A stretch of 10,583 nt of DNA from Alphaproteobacteria bacterium (GCA_018895795.1 JAHINZ010000059.1:1-10583); one strand, 5' to 3'; numbered from the stretch's first letter, positions 1 through 7,340 are shown. The notes: generated by a model not told the origin, from the letters alone. Numbers and translations: made by a program.

Positions 1-282
1 CTTCATCTTGCCCAGCAGGTCGGTGATCGTATCGCCGGCGGCCAGGGCCACGTCGATGGTCGATTGACCGCGCTGCAGCGAATCCTTCACCGAGTTCAGC
101 GACGAGGCGTCCGAGCTCTGCACCTTGGCGGTCGCCCAGATGGCGCCGTTGTCCTTGGCGCTGGCCACCTTTTTACCGGTGTTGATGCGCTGCTGGACCG
201 TTTGCAGATCGGCATTGGTCGTGTTGAGGTTTTGCAGCGCGATCATCGCGCCCGAGTTCGTGTTGATGCTGTTCAGCGCCAT
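1..282 (-). CDS. Flagellin, N-terminal part (gene runs off left edge)
   Basis: This is the first 94 codons of a flagellin, the subunit that polymerises into the flagellar filament after export by the flagellar type III system. Read on the minus strand from the ATG at 282-280 it starts MALNSINTNSGAMIALQNLN and continues through the conserved bacterial flagellin N-terminal coiled-coil region (QQRINTGKKVASAKDNGA, then SLQRGQSTIDVALAAGDTIT). These are the typical D0/D1 sequences, and the wording is that of the Caulobacter 25-27 kDa flagellins (FljJ-FljO paralogues). I cannot tell which paralogue it is, because they differ little here and the rest is outside the window. The start is supported by an AAGGA ribosome-binding site at about 292-296 (9 nt spacing) and by the exact match of the N-terminus to the family. 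Full length in the family is about 270 residues. The upstream neighbour on the same strand is the TetR gene, over 500 bp away, so the flagellin gene is probably transcribed from its own promoter. Confidence 0.95.
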   Translation of the reverse strand, partial: MALNSINTNSGAMIALQNLNTTNADLQTVQQRINTGKKVASAKDNGAIWATAKVQSSDASSLNSVKDSLQRGQSTIDVALAAGDTITDLLGKMK

Positions 283-795
283 TACGAAGAGTCCTTCAAG
301 GAGATGTCCGACGTCATTTTGACTGCCGGTCGGCTTTTTGCCGCCCTGCAACATCGCCCTAGGCAATTTATTCCAAGTGAAATTAGACGGTTAACAAAAT
401 GAATCGCGCCGTTAAATCAGAGAAATATGCGGTTTTAATTTTGATTAATACTCATTTTGAGCTTCAAAAATGCGGGTGATTTCGCTGAATCTTGAGAAAG
501 ACGACGCTATCTAAAGTGTCAGATTGTCGCGGCGACGTTAACAATATCTACCCCTAGCGATGCGCGCTGACTGCGACACAAGACTCAGCAGGGCAGCGAC
601 AGGCGTTAAGGTCGCAGCCGGAAATTCAGTGATCGGGGCGGCGCCGCGGTCGTCGGACGCAGCGCCTTAACGCCACGCCCCGGACTCCAAACCACCAGGT
701 CCTGACGGCTAGGCCGGTGATCAGACCTTGGCGCCTTGCGACAGGACGCAAAGCGCGCATGGCTGAAGACGCCGGATCAACGGTCGCGTGATGCC
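283..795. other. Intergenic region between flagellin and tipR-like gene, no gene seen
   Basis: About 510 bp without a convincing coding region on either strand. The part nearest the flagellin gene (361-480) is strikingly AT-rich, roughly 33% GC against a clearly GC-rich surrounding, as is common for strongly used promoter and leader regions. The part nearest the TetR gene (about 600-795) is GC-rich. It contains only a weak 5-bp hairpin at about 734-748 (TTGCG, loop, CGCAA) and no T-run, so I do not call a terminator. Short ORFs here (for example 626-811 minus) overlap the end of the TetR gene, have no ribosome-binding site and are arginine/proline-rich in the way GC-rich shadow frames are. 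Confidence 0.6.
333..346 (-). promoter_or_regulatory. FlbD/ftr-like site upstream of flagellin gene
   Basis: On the minus strand, 51-64 nt before the flagellin start, the sequence GGGCGGCAAAAAGCCGACC carries a CGGC-A5-GCCG inverted repeat. From memory, the CGGCAAAA core resembles the ftr enhancer sites bound by FlbD at sigma-54 flagellar promoters of Caulobacter. The same stretch also has GG-N10-GC spacing expected of a sigma-54 -24/-12 element, but flanking consensus bases (TGGCAC and TTGC) are poor. I therefore call it a candidate regulatory site and do not assign a promoter. No convincing -24/-12 or -35/-10 pair was found elsewhere in the upstream 200 bp. Confidence 0.3.
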
Positions 796-1392
796 CTAGC
801 TCAGCAGGCATTCCAGCGTCTTGCGCATCATGCCGGCCAGGGCCTGGCGATCGGCGCCGGGATTGTTCACCGCCCGCATGATCAGACCGTCGAAGATCAC
901 GGCGATCATCTCGGCGCGGGCCTCGAACTCGGCCTCGCTCCAGTCGGGCTTGCGGTTACGCTCCAGCATGGCCCGCGACAGGGCCCGTTCCTGACAGTCG
1001 GCGGCGCGGACGATGGCGGCGACCTTGGAATTGCGGGCCGCCTCGGCCAGGACCTCCAGCACCAAGGCCGCCCTTCCCATATCATAGCACTTGTCGACCG
1101 CCTCGGGCATGTGCTCGCTGATGCTGTCCAGCAGATCGCCCGGCCGGCTTTCCAGTTCGGCGAACTTCTCGCGCATCTCGGCCAGGTCCTGGGCGACGAT
1201 GGCGGCGATGATCGCCTCCTTGTTCTCGAAATAGCGGTAGATCTGGCCGACGCTGAGCCCCGCGGCCTTGGCGATCTCGGCCATGCTCGCCCCGTGGAAG
1301 CCCGAGCGCCGAACCTGGTCGCAGGCGGCGTCCAGGATCTGCTGCCGCCGCGTTTCCGCCGACGGTCGGGCCGTTTGCGCCTCATCGGCCAT
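796..1392 (-). CDS. tipR: TetR/AcrR-family repressor, TipR-like, divergent from efflux operon
   Basis: A 198-residue TetR-family transcription repressor, normal length for the family. The N-terminal helix-turn-helix domain spans about residues 14-60: RRQQILDAA, then GFHGASMAEIAKAAGLSVG, then IYRYFENKEAIIAAI. It has the usual recognition-helix pattern G-x-S-x-G-x-IYRYF-x-NKE. The remaining ~135 residues are the helical ligand-binding and dimerisation domain, which is variable in this family. The start at 1392 is supported by a GAGGA ribosome-binding site at 1398-1402 and by the distance to the HTH. It lies back to back with acrA, sharing a 188-bp control region with a perfect palindrome (1492-1513), so it most likely represses the pump and perhaps itself. 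In Caulobacter crescentus the divergent repressor of acrAB-nodT is TipR. I infer identity from position and family, not from a full alignment. The inducer is not visible in the sequence. Confidence 0.9.
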   Translation of the reverse strand: MADEAQTARPSAETRRQQILDAACDQVRRSGFHGASMAEIAKAAGLSVGQIYRYFENKEAIIAAIVAQDLAEMREKFAELESRPGDLLDSISEHMPEAVDKCYDMGRAALVLEVLAEAARNSKVAAIVRAADCQERALSRAMLERNRKPDWSEAEFEARAEMIAVIFDGLIMRAVNNPGADRQALAGMMRKTLECLLS

Positions 1393-1452
1393 TGAAATCC
1401 TCGTCCGACATTACATTTCCGTTAGGTCAGGCAAAAAGCTGGGCCGCCCGTG

Positions 1453-1481
1453 TTGACTTGCGACAGCCTCGCACCTATGTC
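1453..1481 (+). promoter_or_regulatory. Predicted housekeeping promoter of the acrA-acrB-nodT operon
   Basis: TTGACTT at 1453-1459 and CCTATGTC at 1474-1481 are separated by 14 nt. This fits the Caulobacter housekeeping (sigma-73) consensus TTGACGS-N10-14-GCTANAWC: the -35 matches at five of the first six defined bases and the -10 differs only at its first and sixth positions. Transcription would start at about 1487-1490, immediately before the 22-bp palindrome, giving a leader of about 90 nt before acrA. The arrangement suits repression by a protein bound at the start site. Confidence 0.6.
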
Positions 1482-1491
1482 CAGCCTCGAT

Positions 1492-1513
1492 TGAGAATGA
1501 ACGTTCATTCTCA
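1492..1513. promoter_or_regulatory. TetR-type operator, perfect 22-bp palindrome (likely TipR box)
   Basis: The 22 bases at 1492-1513 are a perfect inverted repeat with core GAATGAACGTTCATTC. The half-site GAATGA/TCATTC is the form often seen in operators of AcrR-type TetR repressors. It lies within about 10 bp of the predicted acrA -10 element and about 100 bp upstream of the divergent TetR gene, so one bound dimer (or dimer pair) could block pump transcription and also affect the regulator. Binding by the adjacent repressor is inferred from position and symmetry. Confidence 0.75.
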
Positions 1514-1580
1514 CATTGTTCATCATACCGGCTTCGTCAAGGGCAAGAGCCCGACGAACCCGATGTCTCCGGGGTCTCCT

Positions 1581-2729
1581 ATGATTTTCAACCGTTCGAC
1601 GGCGACCGCCGTCGCGCTCGCCGCCGTTTCGCTGACCCTCGCCGCCTGTGGGCAGGGCAAGGGCGGGGCCGGCATGCCGGGCGCGGGCGGCCCCTCGGCC
1701 GTCGGCGTGGTCATCGCCCACACCGAACCGGTCAGCCTGACCCGCGAGCTGTCGGGACGCACCTCGGCCGTGCTGGTCTCCGAAGTCCGGCCGCAGGTCA
1801 GCGGCATCGTCAAGGCGCGGCTGTTCGAGGAAGGCGGCTATGTCCGGGCCGGCCAGGCGCTGTACCAGATCGACCCCGCCAGTTATCAGGCCGCCTATAA
1901 CAGCGCCGCCGCGGGCCTCGCCCAGGCCCAGGCCACCGCCACCGCCGCCAAGCTGAAGGCCGACCGCTACAAGACCCTGGTCGAAAGCGGCGCGGTCTCC
2001 AAGCAGGACAATGACGACGCCCAGGCCGCCGGCCAGCAGGCCGCCGCCAATGTCGCGGCCCAGAAGGCCGCCGTCGACGCGGCCCGCATCAATCTGGGCT
2101 ACACCCGCGTGGTCGCCCCGATCTCGGGCCGCATCGGCAAGAGCGCCGTGACCCCCGGGGCCCTGGTCACCGCCGGCCAGGCCACGGCCCTGGCCACCGT
2201 GCAGGACCTGTCGCGGATCTATGTCGATCTGACCCAGTCATCGACCGAGCTGCTGAAACTCAAGCACGACATGGCCAACGGCCAGACCGGCCGCGCGATG
2301 TCGGCCCAGGTGACCCTGAAGCTGGAAGACGGTTCGACCTACCCGGTCGCGGGCCGCCTGGCGTTCTCGGACGTCACGGTCGACCCGACCACGGGCTCGG
2401 TCGGCCTGCGCGCCACCTTCGCCAACCCCAACGGCGTGCTCCTGCCCGGCATGTATGTCCGCGCGACGCTCAGCGCCGGCACGGCCCAGAACGGCATGCT
2501 GATCCCGCAACCGGCCGTGACGCGCGACCCCAAGGGCAATGCGACCGTCATGGTCGTCGGCGCCAAGGGTCTGGCCGAGCCGCGCCAGATCACGACCAGC
2601 CAGACGATCGGCGACAAGTGGCTGGTGACCGACGGGCTGAAGCCCGGCGACCAGGTCATTGTCGAGGGCCTGCAAAAGGTCCGTCCCGGCGCGCCCGTCA
2701 AGGCCGCCGTCATCACCGCCCAACGCTAA
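1581..2729 (+). CDS. acrA: RND efflux periplasmic adaptor lipoprotein, AcrA-like
   Basis: Membrane-fusion (HlyD/AcrA) protein of 382 residues that links the inner-membrane RND pump to the outer-membrane channel. Residues 1-23 are a lipoprotein signal peptide with lipobox LAAC (Cys23), so it should be anchored to the inner membrane and face the periplasm. Following parts: lipoyl half-motif about 65-100 (EVRPQVSGIVKARLFEEGGYVRAG, abbreviated by key residues V73-G75 and G91), alpha-helical hairpin about 101-170 rich in Ala/Gln, second lipoyl half about 171-210 (RVVAPISGRIGKSAV, with LVTAGQATALATV), beta-barrel about 211-300, and membrane-proximal domain to the end. The reading frame is open upstream to 1392, but that part crosses the promoter and operator. 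I chose ATG 1581 because it places a standard signal peptide at the N-terminus; ATG 1563, six codons earlier, is possible, and neither has a strong Shine-Dalgarno. acrB follows after 12 nt. Confidence 0.93.
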   Translation: MIFNRSTATAVALAAVSLTLAACGQGKGGAGMPGAGGPSAVGVVIAHTEPVSLTRELSGRTSAVLVSEVRPQVSGIVKARLFEEGGYVRAGQALYQIDPASYQAAYNSAAAGLAQAQATATAAKLKADRYKTLVESGAVSKQDNDDAQAAGQQAAANVAAQKAAVDAARINLGYTRVVAPISGRIGKSAVTPGALVTAGQATALATVQDLSRIYVDLTQSSTELLKLKHDMANGQTGRAMSAQVTLKLEDGSTYPVAGRLAFSDVTVDPTTGSVGLRATFANPNGVLLPGMYVRATLSAGTAQNGMLIPQPAVTRDPKGNATVMVVGAKGLAEPRQITTSQTIGDKWLVTDGLKPGDQVIVEGLQKVRPGAPVKAAVITAQR

Positions 2730-2741
2730 GGCCCGCCTGTC

Positions 2742-4403
2742 ATGCTCTCCCGTTTCTTTATCGACAGGCCCATCTTCGCGTGGGTCGTCGCCATCGTCAT
2801 CATGCTGGCCGGCGTGCTCGCCATCCGCGGCCTGCCGATCGCGCAATATCCCAACATCGCCCTGCCCCAGGTGTCGGTGTCGGCCAACTATCCGGGCGCC
2901 TCGGCCAAGACCGTCGAGGACAGCGTCACCCAGGTCATCGAACAGAAGATGAAGGGTCTGGACGGCCTGGACTACATGTCGTCCACCAGCGACAGCTCGG
3001 GCTCGGCCACCACCACCCTGACCTTCAAGGCCGGGACCAATATCGACATCGCCCAGGTGCAGGTGCAGAACAAGCTGCAGTCGGCCACCGCCCTGCTGCC
3101 GCAGGAAGTGCAGCAGCAAGGCCTGACCGTCGCCAAGTCGGCCCGCAACTTCCTGCTGATCGTCGGCATGTACGCCGATGACCCCAAGGCCAGCAGCTTC
3201 GACCTGGCCGACTATATCGCCAGCAACCTGCAGGATCCGATCAGCCGCGTCGACGGCGTCGGCGACGTCCAATTGTTCGGCGGCCAGTACGCGATGCGCA
3301 TCTGGCTCAACCCGAACAAGCTGGCCAGCTTCAGCCTGACCCCGGCGGACGTCACGGCGGCCATCAAGGCCCAGAACGCCCAGGTTTCAGCCGGCCAGCT
3401 GGGCGGCACGCCCAACCTGCCGGGCACGGCGCTCAACGCCACGATCACCGCCCAGTCGCGCCTGACCACGCCGGCCGAGTTCGAGAACATCATCGTCAAG
3501 AACAGCGCCGGCGGCGCCATCGTCCACCTGCGCGACGTCGCCCGCGTCGAGCTGGGCGCGGAAACCTATGGCTTCGGCGCCAAGTACAACGGCAAGCCGT
3601 CCGCCGGCCTGGCCATCAAACTGGCCCCCGGCGCCAACGCCCTGGACACCGGCGACGCGGTCAAGAAGCGGGTCGAGGAACTCTCCAAGACCTTCCCGGC
3701 CAGCTACCACTATGTGGTCCCCTACGATTCCACGCCGTTCGTGAAGCTGTCGATCGAGGAAGTGGTCAAGACCCTGGTCGAAGCCATCATCCTGGTCTTC
3801 ATCGTGATGTTCCTGTTCCTGCAGAACTGGCGCGCCACCCTGATCCCGACCATCGCCGTTCCGGTCGTCCTGCTGGGCACCTTCGGAATCCTCTCGGCCT
3901 TCGGCTATTCGATCAACACCCTGACCATGTTCGGTCTGGTGCTGGCCATCGGCCTGCTGGTCGACGACGCCATCGTCGTCGTCGAGAACGTCGAGCGGGT
4001 CATGAGCGAGGAGGGACTCAGTCCCGTCGAGGCCACCCGCAAGTCGATGAACGAGATCACCGGCGCCCTGATCGGCATCGCGCTGGTCCTGTCGGCGGTG
4101 TTCGTCCCGATGGCCTTCTTCGGGGGCTCGCAAGGCGTGATCTATCGCCAGTTCTCGATCACCATCGTCTCGGCCATGGCCCTGTCGGTGATCGTCGCCC
4201 TGGTGCTGACGCCGGCCCTGTGCGCCACCCTGCTCAAGCCTGTCGCGAAGGGCCATGACGAGCCGTTGAAAACCGACCACCCTGGTCTGCTGGGCGCGAT
4301 CGTCAACCTCTTCAATCGCTTCTTCAACTGGTTCAACCGCAGCTTCAACCATCTGTCGACCCGCTATCAAGCATCCTGGGCAAGAGCGTCCGCTGGATGG
4401 TGA
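2742..4403 (+). CDS. acrB: RND efflux transporter AcrB-like, N-terminal half (frame broken at its end)
   Basis: First half of a hydrophobe/amphiphile efflux (HAE1) RND pump, the proton-driven inner-membrane component. It begins MLSRFFIDRPIFAWV, the family N-terminus, with transmembrane helix 1 at about residues 10-28, then the first large periplasmic porter/docking loop, then helices 2-6 at about 335-500. The proton-relay aspartates in helix 4 are present as Asp408-Asp409 in GLLVDDAIVVVENVER, equivalent to E. coli Asp407/Asp408. Homology holds through FNHLSTRYQ (Q543, codon 4368-4370). After that the frame reads ten unrelated residues and stops at TGA 4401-4403. Normal AcrB is about 1050 residues, so this is a half protein. 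The other half follows in the -1 frame and overlaps by ATGGTGA. A loss of nucleotides (1 mod 3; 13 would restore the E. coli linker length) at 4371-4373 explains it. It could be a pseudogene, a sequence error, or a half-pump. Start codon lies 12 nt after acrA. Confidence 0.92.
   Translation: MLSRFFIDRPIFAWVVAIVIMLAGVLAIRGLPIAQYPNIALPQVSVSANYPGASAKTVEDSVTQVIEQKMKGLDGLDYMSSTSDSSGSATTTLTFKAGTNIDIAQVQVQNKLQSATALLPQEVQQQGLTVAKSARNFLLIVGMYADDPKASSFDLADYIASNLQDPISRVDGVGDVQLFGGQYAMRIWLNPNKLASFSLTPADVTAAIKAQNAQVSAGQLGGTPNLPGTALNATITAQSRLTTPAEFENIIVKNSAGGAIVHLRDVARVELGAETYGFGAKYNGKPSAGLAIKLAPGANALDTGDAVKKRVEELSKTFPASYHYVVPYDSTPFVKLSIEEVVKTLVEAIILVFIVMFLFLQNWRATLIPTIAVPVVLLGTFGILSAFGYSINTLTMFGLVLAIGLLVDDAIVVVENVERVMSEEGLSPVEATRKSMNEITGALIGIALVLSAVFVPMAFFGGSQGVIYRQFSITIVSAMALSVIVALVLTPALCATLLKPVAKGHDEPLKTDHPGLLGAIVNLFNRFFNWFNRSFNHLSTRYQASWARASAGW
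4366..4403 (+). other. Frame break and ATGGTGA overlap within acrB
   Basis: Here the AcrB reading frame changes. Up to CAA at 4368-4370 the first frame encodes the expected STRYQ; from ATC at 4373 the -1 frame encodes the expected ILGKSVRWMVIYG. Only two bases (GC) separate them, where E. coli AcrB, from memory, has five linker residues (DSVGG), i.e. 15 bases. A 13-bp loss would fit. The stop of the first ORF (4401-4403) overlaps the first ATG of the second (4397-4399) in ATGGTGA, a geometry seen in translationally coupled genes. No homopolymer longer than three and no X-XXY-YYZ slippery heptamer is present at the break. Confidence 0.85.
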
Positions 4404-5938
4404 TCTATGGCGTGATCATCGCGGTGATGGCGCTGCTGTTCGTCCGCCTGCCCAGCGCCTTCCTGCCGGAAGAAGACCAGGGCACCATGTTCACCATCGT
4501 GCAGCTGCCTCCGGGCGCTTCCGAACAGCGCACGCAGGCGGTGCTCGACCAGGTGCGGTCGCACTTCTTGAACGACGAAAAGGACTCCGTGCAAGCGGTC
4601 TTCACCGTCGCCGGCTTCAGCTTCGCCGGCGCGGGCCAGAACGCGGGCCTCGCCTTCATCCGCCTCAAGGACTTCGACCAACGCAAGGCCGCCAAGCTCA
4701 AGGCCTCGGCCGTCGCCGGCCGGGCCATGGGCGCCTTCTCGCAGATCCGCGACGCCATGGTCTTCGCCGTGGTTCCCCCGGCCGTGCCGGAACTGGGCAC
4801 CTCGTCGGGCTTCGACTTCCAACTCCAGGACGTCGGCGGCGTCGGCCACGAGGCCCTGGTCGCCGCGCGCAACCAGGTGCTGGGCATGGCCGCCAAGGAT
4901 CCGAACCTGGCCGGCGTCCGGCCCAACGGCCAGGACGACACCCCGCAGCTGAAGATCGACATCGATCAGGCCAAGGCCGGAGCGATGGGTCTGACCACGG
5001 CCGACATCAACGCCGCGCTCAGCACCGCCTGGGGCGGCTCCTACGTCAACGACTTCATCGATCGCGGCCGGATCAAGAAGGTGTTCGTCCAGGCCGACGC
5101 GCCCTATCGCATGCGCCCCGAAGACCTGAACCAGTGGTATGTGCGGACCAGCAGCGGCTCGATGGCGCCGTTCTCGTCCTTCGCCACCACTCACTGGGTC
5201 TACGGCTCGCCGCGCCTGGAACGCTATAACGGCCTGTCGTCGATGAACATCCAGGGGGCCCCGGCCCCGGGCAAGAGCTCGGGCCAGGCGATGGCCGCCA
5301 TGGAAGCGATCGCGGCCAAGCTGCCGCCGGGCATCGGGTTCGAATGGACCGGTCTGTCGGCCCAGGAACGCGAGTCCGGCAACCAGGCTCCGGCCCTGTA
5401 CGGCATCTCGATCCTGGTCGTGTTCCTGCTGCTGGCGGCCCTCTATGAGAGCTGGTCGATCCCGCTGTCGGTGATCATGGTCATCCCCCTGGGCATCGTG
5501 GGAGCTCTGTTGGCCACCACCCTGCGCGGCCTCAGCAACGACATCTACTTCCAGGTCGGCCTGCTGACGACCATGGGTCTGGCCGCCAAGAACGCCATCC
5601 TGATCGTCGAGTTCGCCAAGGATCTCTACGAAAAGGGCATGGGCCTGACGGAAGCCACACTGGAGGCCGTCCGCATTCGTCTGCGACCGATCATCATGAC
5701 CTCGCTGGCCTTCATCTTCGGCGTGTTGCCCTTGGCGATTTCCAACGGGGCCGGTTCGGGCAGCCAGCACGCGATCGGCACCGGCGTGATCGGCGGCATG
5801 ATCTCGGCCACCCTGTTGGCGATCTTCTTCGTCCCGCTGTTCTTCGTGGTCGTCGAAAAGATCTTCAAACCCAAACACAAGGGCCACGAACACGACAACG
5901 ACGTTCCGCCCGCTCCCATGCCGGCCGAGGGCCACTGA
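4397..5938 (+). CDS. acrB: RND efflux transporter AcrB-like, C-terminal half
   Basis: Second half of the AcrB-like RND transporter, 513 residues from the first ATG in this frame. Homology already begins at ATC 4373, so if the gene is simply frameshifted the true coding sequence continues from the first ORF. It opens with transmembrane helix 7 (MVIYGVIIAVMALLFVRL, then PSAFLPEEDQG, a family signature), followed by the second periplasmic loop and helices 8-12 from about residue 333 onward. The helix-10 lysine of the proton relay is present as Lys398 in MGLAAKNAILIVEFAKDLYE (E. coli Lys940). The C-terminus is a short hydrophilic cytoplasmic tail rich in His, Asp and Pro. No other frameshift or stop interrupts it, so any inactivation must be recent or the half is still under selection. 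There is no clear Shine-Dalgarno before 4397. nodT starts one base after its stop (TGAGATG), showing tight operon packing. Confidence 0.9.
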   Translation: MVIYGVIIAVMALLFVRLPSAFLPEEDQGTMFTIVQLPPGASEQRTQAVLDQVRSHFLNDEKDSVQAVFTVAGFSFAGAGQNAGLAFIRLKDFDQRKAAKLKASAVAGRAMGAFSQIRDAMVFAVVPPAVPELGTSSGFDFQLQDVGGVGHEALVAARNQVLGMAAKDPNLAGVRPNGQDDTPQLKIDIDQAKAGAMGLTTADINAALSTAWGGSYVNDFIDRGRIKKVFVQADAPYRMRPEDLNQWYVRTSSGSMAPFSSFATTHWVYGSPRLERYNGLSSMNIQGAPAPGKSSGQAMAAMEAIAAKLPPGIGFEWTGLSAQERESGNQAPALYGISILVVFLLLAALYESWSIPLSVIMVIPLGIVGALLATTLRGLSNDIYFQVGLLTTMGLAAKNAILIVEFAKDLYEKGMGLTEATLEAVRIRLRPIIMTSLAFIFGVLPLAISNGAGSGSQHAIGTGVIGGMISATLLAIFFVPLFFVVVEKIFKPKHKGHEHDNDVPPAPMPAEGH

Positions 5939-5939
5939 G

Positions 5940-7340
5940 ATGCTGCTTCGTAAACTGACCCTGACCCTGCTGGCGGCCACGTCGCTGACCGCCTGCACCC
6001 TGGCCCCGGCCACGGTCCGGCCGACCCTGCCGGTCGCCCAGACCTGGCCGACCGCTCAGCCGGACACAGCGGCCTCGGCCGCCGACCTGGCCTGGCGCGA
6101 GGTGTTCGAGGATCCTCGCCTGGCCGGGACCATCGACCTGGCCCTGACCCAGAACCGCGACCTGCGCGTGGCCCTGCTCAATATCGAGAAGGCCCGCGCC
6201 CAATACGGCGTCCAGCGCGCCGCCCTGCTGCCCGGAATCAACGGGACGGTGTCGGGGACCAGGGCCCGCACGCCGGCCTCGGTCAGCCAGACCGGCGCGG
6301 CGATCGAGACCGAGCAGTACAGCGCCAATGTCGGGTTCACCGGCTATGAGCTGGACCTGTTTGGCCGGGTGCGCAGCCTCAACCAGGCCGCGCTGCAGAA
6401 CTGGCTGGCGGTGCGCGAGAACGCCCGGACGGCCCAGATCAGCCTGATCTCGGAAGTGGCCGGAACCTGGCTGACCCTGGCCGCCGACCAGGACCTGCTG
6501 GCCCTGGCTCAAGACACCCTGGCCGCCCGCGACCAGTCGCTGAAGCTGACCCAGAGCCGGTTCGACGCCGGCGCCGTCTCGCTGCTGGAGCTGCGCCAGG
6601 CCCAGACCCTCAGCGAACAGGCCCGCACCGACGTGGCCGCCTATGTCGCCCAGACGGCCCAGGACCGTAACGCCCTGCGCCTGCTGGTCGGGGCCGAGGT
6701 GTCCGAGGACCTGCTGCCGGCCGGGGGGCTGGTCACCGCCCAGATCCTGCCCGACCTGCCGGCCGGCATGGTCTCCGACGTGCTGACCCGTCGTCCCGAC
6801 GTGCTGGCCGCCGAGCATCAGCTGGCCGCCGCCAACGCCAATATCGGCGCGGCGCGGGCGGCCTTCTTCCCGCGCATCGCCCTGACCGGCGCGAGCGGCA
6901 GCGCCAGCGACGCGCTGGGCGACCTGTTCAAGAGTGGAACCGGCGCCTGGAGCTTCGCGCCCAGCCTCACCCTGCCGATCTTCGCCGGCGGGGCCAACAA
7001 GGCCGGACTCGACAGCGCCAAGGCCAGCCAGGGCATCGCCGTGGCCACCTATGAAAAGGCCGTGCAAACCGCCTTCCGCGAAGTGGCCGACGCCCTGGCG
7101 GTGCGCGATACTGTCGCCGACCGGGTCGGGGCCCAGGAACGTCTGGTCGCCGCCGCCGGCGACAGCCAGCGCCTGGCGCGCCTGCGCCAGGATGCCGGCA
7201 TCGACAGCGCCCTGACCCTGCTCGACGCCCAGCGGACGCTGTACAGCGCCCAGCAGGGCCTGATCGCGGCGCGACTGGTCCGGGCGACCAACCGCGTCAC
7301 CCTCTACAAGGTCCTCGGCGGCGGCGCCCCCGCCGTCTGA
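5940..7340 (+). CDS. nodT: Outer-membrane efflux lipoprotein, NodT/OprM family
   Basis: Outer-membrane factor of 466 residues that completes the tripartite pump by forming the trimeric exit channel across periplasm and outer membrane. Residues 1-19 are a lipoprotein signal peptide with lipobox LTAC (Cys19), typical of the NodT/OprM branch and unlike non-lipidated TolC. The mature part shows the duplicated outer-membrane efflux repeat: first repeat about 52-245, with WREVFEDPRL, QNRDLRVALLNIEKARAQYG and the signature YELDLFGRVRS (136-146); second repeat about 270-455, with RRPDVLAAEHQLAAANANIG (284-303), AAFFPRIALTG and PSLTLPIFAGG (341-351). Length is normal and the frame is intact. It begins one base after the acrB stop, with GAGG at about 5926-5930 as a ribosome-binding site, so it should be co-transcribed and coupled to acrB. 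Alternative substrates (dyes, heavy metals) cannot be excluded, but the HAE1-type partner argues for hydrophobic drugs. Confidence 0.95.
   Translation: MLLRKLTLTLLAATSLTACTLAPATVRPTLPVAQTWPTAQPDTAASAADLAWREVFEDPRLAGTIDLALTQNRDLRVALLNIEKARAQYGVQRAALLPGINGTVSGTRARTPASVSQTGAAIETEQYSANVGFTGYELDLFGRVRSLNQAALQNWLAVRENARTAQISLISEVAGTWLTLAADQDLLALAQDTLAARDQSLKLTQSRFDAGAVSLLELRQAQTLSEQARTDVAAYVAQTAQDRNALRLLVGAEVSEDLLPAGGLVTAQILPDLPAGMVSDVLTRRPDVLAAEHQLAAANANIGAARAAFFPRIALTGASGSASDALGDLFKSGTGAWSFAPSLTLPIFAGGANKAGLDSAKASQGIAVATYEKAVQTAFREVADALAVRDTVADRVGAQERLVAAAGDSQRLARLRQDAGIDSALTLLDAQRTLYSAQQGLIAARLVRATNRVTLYKVLGGGAPAV

Noticed and set aside
363..374. Sigma-54 promoter TTGGAATAAATTGCC on the minus strand
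   Set aside because: GG and GC are separated by eight bases and not the required ten, so the -24/-12 phase is wrong.
435..448. CtrA cell-cycle regulator box upstream of the flagellin gene
   Set aside because: TTAA at 435-438 and TTAA at 445-448 are spaced by six bases; the CtrA consensus needs TTAA-N7-TTAA. In AT-rich DNA this is expected by chance.
1392..1580. N-terminal extension of AcrA to the ATG at 1392
   Set aside because: It would read through the promoter and the 22-bp operator and put 63 residues before a standard lipoprotein signal peptide.
4366..4403. Programmed -1 ribosomal frameshifting to make full-length AcrB
   Set aside because: The frame change is formally -1, but there is no slippery heptamer, no homopolymer longer than three and no obvious downstream pseudoknot. 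The product would also lack about four linker residues, so a deletion or sequence error explains it more simply.
4367..6013. Long minus-strand ORF (548 codons) opposite acrB and nodT
   Set aside because: It spans two real genes on the other strand, is rich in His/Asp/Gly/Gln as antisense GC-rich frames are, and has no ribosome-binding site or recognisable domain.
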